DNA from: Alphaproteobacteria bacterium UBA1303
Lineage (GTDB): Bacteria; Pseudomonadota; Alphaproteobacteria; Micropepsales; Micropepsaceae
Reading direction: 5' to 3'
Length of the DNA stretch: 40,507 bases
Assembly (NCBI GenBank): GCA_002307315.1
Contig: DBTZ01000017.1
Location: 1,117 to 41,623, forward strand
Each line of letters begins with the position of its first letter. Position 1 is the stretch's first letter. Under the pieces are notes generated by a model, which saw nothing but the letters and a program-made list of their open reading frames with translations, was not told where the DNA came from and did no database searches. Below are positions 8,599-15,391 of this stretch, in pieces. A program made the translations under genes and the position numbers.

Positions 8599-9030
8599 AT
8601 GACTAGTTTGAAGTTCGCCACCGCGTTGCACGTTTGTCTGCTGTTGGCCCATTTGGAGGCCGACGGGCCCGGCCGGGCGGCGCCGTCCAGCCTTCTGGCC
8701 TCCAGCATCGGCGCCAACCCGGTGGTGGTGCGCCGGATTCTCGCCACCCTGACCGCCGCCGGACTGGTGACGACCCGCACCGGTGCCGGCGGCGGGGCGT
8801 GGCTGGCGGTAAAACCGACAAAAATCCGCCTCGCCCAGATTTACCAGGCGGTGGAAGAGCTGGTCGGCCCCGGTTTCCGTCCCAAGGGCAACCCCGCCTG
8901 CCCGGTCGGCCGCGCCGCGCCGGCCGTGATAGCGGCGGTAATCGGCGAGATGAACAAGGCCTCGCTGGCGGCGTTAAGCCGGCAGACCCTGGCGGAATTG
9001 CTGAAAAAACTGGAAATGTCACTTTCCTGA
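8599..9030 (+). CDS. Rrf2-family redox-type transcriptional regulator
   Basis: A 143-residue winged-helix regulator. The start at 8599 (MTSLKFATALHVCLLLAHLE) matches the family N-terminus; the frame is open upstream but that part has no Rrf2 similarity. The DNA-binding helix-turn-helix is ASSIGANPVVVRRILATLTAAGLV (given here by its ends, residues 34-57) and the wing is TRTGAGGGAWLA. Iron-sulfur members such as IscR and NsrR have three clustered cysteines near residues 90-105; here only Cys101 is present, so a cluster is unlikely. Cys13 sits where the redox-active Cys14 lies in Bacillus HypR, a disulfide-stress Rrf2 regulator. It precedes a flavin reductase-like gene in the same direction and both have related operators. 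Role as a repressor sensing electrophiles or disulfide stress is inferred. Confidence 0.85.
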   Translation: MTSLKFATALHVCLLLAHLEADGPGRAAPSSLLASSIGANPVVVRRILATLTAAGLVTTRTGAGGGAWLAVKPTKIRLAQIYQAVEELVGPGFRPKGNPACPVGRAAPAVIAAVIGEMNKASLAALSRQTLAELLKKLEMSLS

Positions 9031-9051
9031 CCAAAAAAGTATGATTTTTTC

Positions 9052-9095
9052 TTGAAATCGTTCTAATCGACCTATATGTAACGGATACAGTTACA
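9052..9095 (+). promoter_or_regulatory. promoter and perfect palindromic operator of the flavin reductase gene (site 2)
   Basis: TTGAAA (9052-9057), 17 bases, then TATGTA (9075-9080) reads as a sigma-70-like promoter. A perfect inverted repeat TGTAAC-N7-GTTACA (9077-9095) overlaps the -10 and start region, a position suited to repression. The gene's Shine-Dalgarno GGAG follows at 9106-9109. The likely ligand protein is the Rrf2 regulator encoded just upstream. Confidence 0.65.
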
Positions 9096-9120
9096 GTATT
9101 CCTTTGGAGACCAGAAGATT

Positions 9121-9714
9121 ATGACCAAAGTCGCCGTCGTTTATCATTCCGGTTACGGCCACACCCATGAACAAGCCAAGGCGGTCGCCGAAGGTGCCGC
9201 CTCGGTGCCCGGCGTCGAAGCCGAACTCTTGCGTATCGAAAAGGCGGATCAGGATTTCGAGCCCATTCTCGCCAAACTGGATGCCGCCGACGCCATCGTT
9301 TTCGGCTCGCCGACCTATATGGGGTCGGCTTCGGCCCCGTTCAAAGCCTTCATCGACGCCACCTCGAAGTCGTATTTCGTCCGCCAATGGCAGGATAAGG
9401 TCGCGGCCGGGTTCACCAATTCAGCCAGCATGAGCGGCGATAAGCTGAATACGCTGGTGCAATTCGCCATCCTCGCCGCCCAACACGGCATGATTTGGGT
9501 CGGCTCGGCGATACCGCCCGGCAACAACAACACCAAGGGCTCGCCGGACGACCTCAACCGGCTCGGTTCCTATCTCGGCGCCATGGCGCAGTCGCCGGCC
9601 GATGCCGGCCCCGACGCAGGTCCCTCGGCATCCGACAAAAAGACCGCTGCCGCACTGGGCAAGCGGGTGGCCGAAGCGGCCAAGCGGTGGAACGGCCAAA
9701 CCGTGGAACGGTAG
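9121..9714 (+). CDS. flavodoxin-like NAD(P)H:quinone/flavin oxidoreductase (WrbA type)
   Basis: A 197-residue flavodoxin-fold protein. The FMN phosphate-binding loop is YHSGYGHTHEQAKAVAEG (residues 8-25), followed by the isoalloxazine-contacting SPTYMGSASAPFKAFID (about 61-77) and the glycine-rich TNSASMSGDK loop. The length fits WrbA-like enzymes, which reduce quinones by two electrons using NAD(P)H and avoid semiquinone radicals. It is the only gene behind the palindromic operator and directly follows the Rrf2 regulator, echoing other Rrf2-regulator/flavoenzyme pairs that respond to electrophiles. The C-terminus carries a proline/alanine/aspartate-rich insert (PADAGPDAGPSAS) before the last helix. 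Specificity for quinone rather than another acceptor is inferred. Confidence 0.85.
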   Translation: MTKVAVVYHSGYGHTHEQAKAVAEGAASVPGVEAELLRIEKADQDFEPILAKLDAADAIVFGSPTYMGSASAPFKAFIDATSKSYFVRQWQDKVAAGFTNSASMSGDKLNTLVQFAILAAQHGMIWVGSAIPPGNNNTKGSPDDLNRLGSYLGAMAQSPADAGPDAGPSASDKKTAAALGKRVAEAAKRWNGQTVER

Positions 9715-9728
9715 CCTGCGCGGAAAAA

Positions 9729-10676
9729 TTAGGACGCCTGCAGTTTGGCCTCGCGCTCGCGGATGGTGGCCACCGCCGTCTCCACCGTCTCCACGAGTTC
9801 CGGCTCCGGCACCTGGGGGGCGACGCAAAGATGCAGTTTGGTTGTCGCCATATCCAGCTTGCGTATCGCCTCGGCGCTCGTATCGCCGCCTGTTATCGCT
9901 TCGGCCAAGGCAAGGACCATGTCGCAGTATCCTGCCAGTTCCGGCAACTTGACGTCGGCATTGCGCTTGGCGACGGCGCGGGCGTAGACGGAAATATTCG
10001 CCAAATGGTTGGCATATTCGCGTTGCCCCGGCTTGCCGTCGGCCAACATCCGCCTGAGAACGCAGATCTGAAACGAATCCCGGCGGATTTTTTCGGCATT
10101 GAGATAGCCTCGAGCACTGCGAAGTTCGGTATCGAGCTGGGCCGCCACCGCTTCGGCGACCACGTATCCTTGCGTTTTCATCGCCAGCGAATTGGGCGGT
10201 TCGAACAATACGGCGGAGACACGGGACGGATCGCGCCGACGGTCCGGCCCTATATAGTCGTGGGTGATGACGAAACCGCGTCGTCGTTCGGCATGGGTGT
10301 CGATGCGCGCGGTCAGGGCGCCGGTGGAATACGGGCGCAAGATAATATCGTCGGCCCCGGCATCGATGACCCGTTTCACCAACGCGCGGGATTTGTCCCA
10401 TGAGGTGGCAATGACGACGACGAAGGGGTTGTAGCCGATCGCTCCGCTGCGCACGTTGGAAATCAGGTTGCAGATTTGAACGTCTTCGCCTTGAATCTCG
10501 CACAAAACCAAATCGGGGCTGCGCAAGTACAGAGAGCGGGCAAACGCATCCGGCGCGGAAACGGTTTCGATGCGGCGAAACCCCATCTCGACCAGCGCCG
10601 AACGCGTTGTGTTCCGATTCGCCGGCACAGGATCGAACACCAATGCCTCAGCGATCTCGTAAGACAACCGCGCCAT
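9729..10676 (-). CDS. response-regulator receiver protein with altered phosphorylation site
   Basis: A 315-residue protein with an N-terminal receiver (REC) domain (about 8-125) and a C-terminal helical region of unknown type. Aligned with CheY, the phospho-acceptor Asp57 position is Glu (PDLVLCEIQGEDVQ), the conserved Lys109 is Arg (ILRPYS), while the switch Thr (ATSWDKS) is kept. The Glu would mimic a permanently charged state, so ordinary phosphotransfer is unlikely. The segment DYIGPDRRRDPSR after the domain is a hallmark of an alphaproteobacterial family of receiver proteins. It lies 78 bases downstream of tpiA on the same strand and ends 14 bases from the convergent flavin reductase gene. 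No DNA-binding domain is recognisable in the C-terminal half. Confidence 0.8.
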   Translation of the reverse strand: MARLSYEIAEALVFDPVPANRNTTRSALVEMGFRRIETVSAPDAFARSLYLRSPDLVLCEIQGEDVQICNLISNVRSGAIGYNPFVVVIATSWDKSRALVKRVIDAGADDIILRPYSTGALTARIDTHAERRRGFVITHDYIGPDRRRDPSRVSAVLFEPPNSLAMKTQGYVVAEAVAAQLDTELRSARGYLNAEKIRRDSFQICVLRRMLADGKPGQREYANHLANISVYARAVAKRNADVKLPELAGYCDMVLALAEAITGGDTSAEAIRKLDMATTKLHLCVAPQVPEPELVETVETAVATIREREAKLQAS

Positions 10677-10754
10677 GCCGCAGCATAACCCCTGTTATTT
10701 TCTTTCGTAACGCGAGGATGCCTTTCAGGAGTTAAGAAACCCTTGCCGCGATCG

Positions 10755-11483
10755 TCACACGGCGCGAATGATCGCCAGAAAATCCTTGGCCTTGAGGCTG
10801 GCGCCGCCGACCAAAGCGCCGCCGACATCCTTTACTTTGAAAATTTCGGCGGCGTTGTCGGGTTTTACCGAACCGCCGTACTGGATCAGCATATTGTCGC
10901 CTTCGCCGGGGAATTTAGCCGCCAAGGTCTTGCGGATGAACCCATGCATCGCCGCAATGTCCTCCATGGTGGGAATGCGCCCGGTGCCGATTGCCCATAC
11001 CGGTTCGTAGGCAATCACCATATTGGCGGCGGTCGCGCCGTCGGCCAGGAAAGAAAGTTGCTTGCCGACCACATCCTCGGCCTTGCCGGACACCCGTTCG
11101 GCTTCCAGTTCGCCGACACAGACAATCACCTTCAGCCCTGCCCGCCAGCCTGCCTTGGTCTTCTCGGCAATCAGCGAGTCGGTCTCGCCGTGGTACTGGC
11201 GGCGCTCGGAATGGCCGACGATGACCCAGGAGGCCCCGGCATCGGCCAGCATTTCCGCGGCGATGTCGCCGGTAAAAGCACCCGACGACTTGGGGGCGCA
11301 ATCCTGGGCACCTACGGCGATTTTTGGGCCTGTCTCAGGCGCCAGACGGGAAATCAGGGTGGTTGGCGGGCAAATCAGCACGTCGCAGGCCGCCGGGGTC
11401 GCTTCCAGCGACTGCCTAAGCGCCTTGACCTCCGCCAGCGACGAGGCCAAACCATTCATCTTCCAATTTCCCGCGATCAACAT
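10755..11483 (-). CDS. tpiA: triosephosphate isomerase
   Basis: TpiA interconverts dihydroxyacetone phosphate and glyceraldehyde 3-phosphate. All signatures are present: substrate-binding NWKMN near the N-terminus, the electrophilic His in VIVGHSERR, catalytic Glu in YEPVWAIGTG and the phosphate-binding GGSVKPDN. Two in-frame ATG lie close together at 11489 and 11483; the second (MLIAGNWKMNG) is preferred because AAGGAG ends six bases before it, whereas the first would touch the ribosome-binding site. That gives 242 residues, normal for the family. It is divergent from ppiD across 91 bases, an arrangement common in alphaproteobacteria, so the two share a promoter region. Confidence 0.96.
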   Translation of the reverse strand: MLIAGNWKMNGLASSLAEVKALRQSLEATPAACDVLICPPTTLISRLAPETGPKIAVGAQDCAPKSSGAFTGDIAAEMLADAGASWVIVGHSERRQYHGETDSLIAEKTKAGWRAGLKVIVCVGELEAERVSGKAEDVVGKQLSFLADGATAANMVIAYEPVWAIGTGRIPTMEDIAAMHGFIRKTLAAKFPGEGDNMLIQYGGSVKPDNAAEIFKVKDVGGALVGGASLKAKDFLAIIRAV

Positions 11484-11574
11484 GCTCATCTCCTTGCCGT
11501 ATCTTGCGCCCCTCCCTATCATCCGCCGCCGTTCGCTGTCACCCAGGTAACGCCAACAAAACCGGAATAATTTC

Positions 11575-13470
11575 ATGCTTCAGAAGTTGCGGGTTATTTC
11601 TAAATCGTGGATCTCAGGTGTCTTCCTGGGTATTTTGTCGCTGGCCTTCGTCTCCTGGGGCGTCGGCGACGTCTTTCAGGGCGGGATCAACACGGCGGTG
11701 ATCACGGTAGGCAACACAAAAGTCGACCAAGAGGAATTTCAACGGGATTACAACAATTTGCTTCGCCGCATCGGCGATCAAAGCGGTACCGTAGTCACGC
11801 CGGAATTGGCAAAACGCGAAAAGTACGGCGACGGCCTGCTCCAACAGACCATTCTCGACACCGCCGTTAACAATGTTGTCCATACGCTCGGGCTGACAGC
11901 CAGCGATGCGATGATCACCTCGCAAATCCGGTCGATGCAGCAATTTTCCGGCCCTACCGGCTCCTTCGATAAGCGCACATTCGAAGAGATCATTTCCCGT
12001 TATGGCTATACCGAAGCACTTTTTATCCGTGAGATGCGTGACGGTCTTGCCCGCGCCCAACTGACGCAGGCGGCCGAAAGCGGATTTGCGATTCCCGCCG
12101 GCTATGCCCGGGCGCTGATTGCCTACTATGCCGAGTTGCGGGCGTTCGAATATGCGGTCGTCACCCCGGAAGGTCTGCCGCCGATCGCGGCGCCTTCCGA
12201 TGCGGTGCTTGCCGCCTATACCAAGGCGCATGCCGGGCAGTATTCGACACCGGAGTATCGCGACGTTACCTATGCCAAAATCGCGCCCACGGACCTAATC
12301 GACAAGGTTACCGTCACCGACGGACAAATTCGCCAAGCCTACGACAACCAGAAGAACAAATACGTCGTCGACGAAAAGCGCAACATCGAGCGGCTGACGT
12401 TCCAAAACGAAAAGGAGGCCAGGGAAGCCTCGACGAAGATCAAAGCCGGGGCGAAATTTGCCGATATCGCCAAAAATGCCGGCTTCAAACCCGAGGATCT
12501 CTCGCTCGGCGATGTCGTCGCCAAGGATCTCGATGCCGCCGCCGCCAAGGCGGTGTTCGCGCTGAAAGCCGGCGGGGTGACCGAACCGATCAAATCCGAT
12601 TTCGGTTGGAGCCTGTTTCTCGTCACCCGGATTACGCCCGCTCAGGTGACGCCGCTGGAAAAGGCGCGCGATGCCATCCGGCACGAGGTAGCGCTCGAAC
12701 TCGCGCGGGCCAAGCTCGACGATATTGCCAATGCCTATACCGATGCAGTCTCGGCCGGTTCCAGCCTGACCGAGGCGGCGACGAAGGCCGGCTTGAAGGT
12801 CGAACACATCGCCGCGATGGACAAAGACGGTCTGGCTCCCGACGGCAGCAAGACCTCGGCGCCGGACGATGCGGAATTCCGCGCGATGGTCTTCAAGGCG
12901 GATATCGGCGAAGAAGGCGATCCGGCCACCGCCCAGACCGGAACCTTGTACGTCATCCAGGCCAACGGCCAGACCCCGCCTAAACTGAAACCGCTCGATC
13001 GGGTCCGCGATAGGGCGTTGACCGCGTGGTTGAACGAACAGCGGGTGCTTCTGAACAAAAAACGCGCGCAAGATCTTGCGGCGCTGGCAAACAAGACCAA
13101 GTCCTTGCGCGATGCGGCCAAGACGTTCGGCGTTTCGGTTGCCGACAGCAAGGCGCTGCAGCGCAACGGCACCGACGATACTTTTTCGCGGGCACTGCTC
13201 GCGGCGGCCTTTGCCGCCATGCCGGGGACGGCCGTCTCCGGTCCGATCGGCAAAGGCTCGGGCTATGTCGTCGTCAGGGTCACCGGTATCGCCCACGTTT
13301 TGCCCCCGGAGAAGAGCGACGAATACGTCAAGACGGTCGAGGCGATGTCTAAAGACGTCGGCACCGACGTCAGTACATCCCTTGCCTATGCCGCGCGCGA
13401 CAAGCAGGGCGTCAAAATCAACAACAAGCTGTTCGAGAGCGCGATCGGCGGCGGCGGCGAGGGTTCGTAA
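11575..13470 (+). CDS. ppiD: membrane-anchored peptidyl-prolyl isomerase / folding chaperone, PpiD type
   Basis: A 631-residue protein with one N-terminal transmembrane anchor (about 14-33) in SWISGVFLGILSLAFVSWGV, a SurA_N-like chaperone region (about 40-200) and a parvulin-type rotamase-like domain (about 245-360). The C-terminal third (about 370-615) is a further chaperone-like region. PpiD sits in the inner membrane facing the periplasm near the Sec translocon and helps newly exported proteins fold. The organisation matches alphaproteobacterial PpiD proteins, where the parvulin domain is often weakly conserved. The stop is eight bases before trpE, a typical linkage in this class, so both are probably cotranscribed. 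Confidence 0.9.
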   Translation: MLQKLRVISKSWISGVFLGILSLAFVSWGVGDVFQGGINTAVITVGNTKVDQEEFQRDYNNLLRRIGDQSGTVVTPELAKREKYGDGLLQQTILDTAVNNVVHTLGLTASDAMITSQIRSMQQFSGPTGSFDKRTFEEIISRYGYTEALFIREMRDGLARAQLTQAAESGFAIPAGYARALIAYYAELRAFEYAVVTPEGLPPIAAPSDAVLAAYTKAHAGQYSTPEYRDVTYAKIAPTDLIDKVTVTDGQIRQAYDNQKNKYVVDEKRNIERLTFQNEKEAREASTKIKAGAKFADIAKNAGFKPEDLSLGDVVAKDLDAAAAKAVFALKAGGVTEPIKSDFGWSLFLVTRITPAQVTPLEKARDAIRHEVALELARAKLDDIANAYTDAVSAGSSLTEAATKAGLKVEHIAAMDKDGLAPDGSKTSAPDDAEFRAMVFKADIGEEGDPATAQTGTLYVIQANGQTPPKLKPLDRVRDRALTAWLNEQRVLLNKKRAQDLAALANKTKSLRDAAKTFGVSVADSKALQRNGTDDTFSRALLAAAFAAMPGTAVSGPIGKGSGYVVVRVTGIAHVLPPEKSDEYVKTVEAMSKDVGTDVSTSLAYAARDKQGVKINNKLFESAIGGGGEGS

Positions 13471-13478
13471 ATATCGCC

Positions 13479-15002
13479 ATGTCCATTCTTCCCGATTTTA
13501 CGTCTTTCTCCAGCCGTTACGCCAAAGGCGAGGGACAGGTTGTCTATGCCCGGCTGATCGCCGACATGGAAACCCCGGTATCGGCGTTTCTCAAGCTCGC
13601 CGGCGGTCGCGACAACACAATCCTTCTCGAAAGCGTACAGGGCGGCGAAACTCGCGGCCGCTATTCGATCGTCGCCATGAAGCCGGACCTGATCTGGCGG
13701 CTTAACGACGGCAGCGCCGAGATCAACCGCAAGGCTGCGGCCGATCCGAACGCCTTCGTCCCCGACGGCCATGACGGCGATCCGTTGGGATCGCTGCGGG
13801 CGCTGATTAAAGAAATCCGCATGCAGTTGCCCGACGGATTGCCGCCGATGAGCGTCGGCCTGTTCGGCTATCTCGGCTACGATCTGGTGCGGCTGGTCGA
13901 AAATCTTCCCAACGTGCCGCCCGATAAGCTGGGTCTGCCCGACGCCATTCTGATCCGCCCCACCGTCACAGCGGTGTTCGACTCGTTGCGCGACGAAATC
14001 ATCCTGGTCTCGCCGGTGTGGCCGCAAGGCGGTATCGACGCCCGCGCCGCCTACAACATGGCCTGCGAACGGATCGACGAAGCGATCGGCGATCTCAACC
14101 GCCCCGCCGCCGCCGCGCCGGTTCCCGACAATCTGTTCGAAGCTGCCGCCGTCGAATCCAACATGACCCGCGAGGAATATTACGCCATGGTGGCGCGGGC
14201 CAAGGAATACATCATGGCCGGCGACATCTTTCAGGTGGTGCCGAGCCAGCGCTTCCGTCGCCCGTTCTCGCTGCCCTCGACCGCGCTGTACCGGTCCTTG
14301 CGGCGCCTCAACCCCTCGCCTTACCTCTATCACCTCGCCTTCCCCGGCTTTGCCGTGGTTGGATCGAGTCCGGAAATCCTGGTGCGTCTGAAGGACGGCG
14401 TGGTGACCATCCGCCCGATCGCCGGCACCCGTCCGCGCGGCAAAACCAAGGAAGAGGATCAGCGCCTGGCGACGGAACTCTTGGCCGATCCCAAGGAACG
14501 GGCCGAGCATCTGATGCTGATCGATCTCGGCCGCAACGATGTCGGCCGGGTAGCCAAGGTCGGCGACGTCAAGGTCACCAACAGTTACTTCATCGAACGC
14601 TACAGCCACGTCATGCACATCGTCTCCGACGTGCAGGGGGCTTTGCGCGACGGGCTGGACGCGGTGGACGCCCTGGCCGCCGGGCTTCCCGCCGGCACGC
14701 TGACCGGTGCGCCGAAGATCCGTTCGATGGAAATCATCGACGAATTCGAGAAGGAAAAACGCGGCGGGGCCTATGCCGGCGCGGTCGGCTATTTCGCCGC
14801 CGACGGCTCGATGGACACCTGCATCATGCTGCGCACCGCGGTGGTCAAGGACGGCACCATGTACGTCCAGGCGGGTGGAGGTATCGTCGCCGACTCCGTA
14901 CCGGAGACCGAGTTCCAGGAAACCGTCAACAAGTCTAAGGCGCTGCTTGCCGCCGCCGACGAGGCCATCCGCATCGCCGGAGACGCGAAGCGGGGGCAGT
15001 AA
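13479..15002 (+). CDS. trpE: anthranilate synthase component I
   Basis: TrpE converts chorismate to anthranilate, using ammonia delivered by TrpG. The 507-residue protein has the usual length, with the N-terminal regulatory domain containing the tryptophan-feedback motif LLES (residues ~47-50) and the catalytic chorismate-binding domain with SPEILVR, IAGTRPRGKT, DLGRNDVGRV, ALPAGTLTGAPK-like AAGLPAGTLTGAPK and GGGIVADS. It follows ppiD by eight bases with no leader peptide or attenuator between. In many alphaproteobacteria trpG, trpD and trpC come next; here the gene is followed by 389 bases of repeats and a transporter, so the amidotransferase partner must be elsewhere. Confidence 0.97.
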   Translation: MSILPDFTSFSSRYAKGEGQVVYARLIADMETPVSAFLKLAGGRDNTILLESVQGGETRGRYSIVAMKPDLIWRLNDGSAEINRKAAADPNAFVPDGHDGDPLGSLRALIKEIRMQLPDGLPPMSVGLFGYLGYDLVRLVENLPNVPPDKLGLPDAILIRPTVTAVFDSLRDEIILVSPVWPQGGIDARAAYNMACERIDEAIGDLNRPAAAAPVPDNLFEAAAVESNMTREEYYAMVARAKEYIMAGDIFQVVPSQRFRRPFSLPSTALYRSLRRLNPSPYLYHLAFPGFAVVGSSPEILVRLKDGVVTIRPIAGTRPRGKTKEEDQRLATELLADPKERAEHLMLIDLGRNDVGRVAKVGDVKVTNSYFIERYSHVMHIVSDVQGALRDGLDAVDALAAGLPAGTLTGAPKIRSMEIIDEFEKEKRGGAYAGAVGYFAADGSMDTCIMLRTAVVKDGTMYVQAGGGIVADSVPETEFQETVNKSKALLAAADEAIRIAGDAKRGQ

Positions 15003-15024
15003 TGGCACCTCTTGCCTTCGAAGA

Positions 15025-15109
15025 GAGCGCTTCAATGCTCTAGAGCAACGAGCGCAAAAGTGGAATCGGTTTTGCGCGTAAAGTTGCGACAAAACGAAGG
15101 GATAGAGCG
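15025..15109 (+). repeat. rhizobial-type intergenic mosaic repeat, copy 1
   Basis: The block holds a small stem AGAGC/GCTCT (15025-15042), then the hairpin GCGCAAAA-GTGGAATCGG-TTTTGCGC (15053-15078) and the tail GCGACAAAACGAAGGGATAG running to 15109. The same string order recurs at 37887-37942 and, inverted, at 40309-40345. The pattern AAAAGTGGAATC(C)GGTTTT followed by GCGACAAAAC and TAGAGC resembles intergenic mosaic elements widespread in rhizobial genomes. No gene is present in 15003-15391. Confidence 0.7.
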
Positions 15110-15140
15110 ATGGACTGATCGCGTTTGAACGTCCGTCGCT

Positions 15141-15218
15141 CCAGTGTCGTGGTTTCGAAGTTCGTTTTATTCTCTATATCGGCATGGGTAACGAACTTCG
15201 AAACCAAAACGACACTAG
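15141..15218 (-). repeat. CTAG-bounded hairpin element A
   Basis: Inverted repeat with outer arms AGTGTCGT/ACGACACT, inner arms GGTTTCGAAGTTCGTT (15151-15166) and its complement (15190-15205), a 23-base loop, and an unpaired AAA (15206-15208) ten bases from the right end. Read on the minus strand the unpaired bases become TTT on the 5' side, as in elements B and C, so A is inverted relative to them. The left end is CCAG instead of CTAG. Confidence 0.85.
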
Positions 15219-15232
15219 CATCAATATGTTGA

Positions 15233-15306
15233 CTAGTGTCCTTTCGATTCCGAAATTCGAAAAATGTCGATATCAGGTGTAACGAATTTCGGAATCGGGA
15301 CACTAG
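15233..15306 (+). repeat. CTAG-bounded hairpin element B
   Basis: Outer arms CTAGTGTCC (15233-15241) and GGACACTAG (15298-15306), a TTTC bulge on the 5' side opposite a single G, inner arms GATTCCGAAATTCG (15246-15259) and its exact complement (15283-15296), and a 23-base loop. The loop shares the core ATGYCGATAT with element A read on the minus strand. The terminal CTAG at 15303-15306 is shared with element C. Confidence 0.88.
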
Positions 15307-15379
15307 TGGTCCTTTTGATTCCGACATTTGCTTGAGTGTTGCTACAATTGGGATGCAAATGTCGGAATCGGACCACTAG
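15303..15379 (+). repeat. CTAG-bounded hairpin element C
   Basis: Outer arms CTAGTGGTCC (15303-15312) and GGACCACTAG (15370-15379), a TTTT bulge on the 5' side, inner arms GATTCCGACATTTG (15317-15330) and its exact complement (15356-15369), and a 25-base loop. Compared with B the inner stem differs at two positions, both compensated in the opposite arm. The element ends 12 bases before the transporter start, and the AGGGG at its right edge can serve as that gene's ribosome-binding site. Confidence 0.88.
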
Positions 15380-15391
15380 GGGCATCCGAAG

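Noticed and set aside
13471..13478. Tryptophan attenuator or leader peptide before trpE
   Set aside because: Only eight bases separate ppiD and trpE, so there is no room for one.
13386..15092. A 568-codon minus-strand open frame
   Set aside because: It is antisense to trpE, which is clearly the coding strand.
15141..15379. CRISPR array
   Set aside because: The repeated units are palindromic elements that differ from one another, are not separated by unique spacers of constant length, and no cas gene is present.
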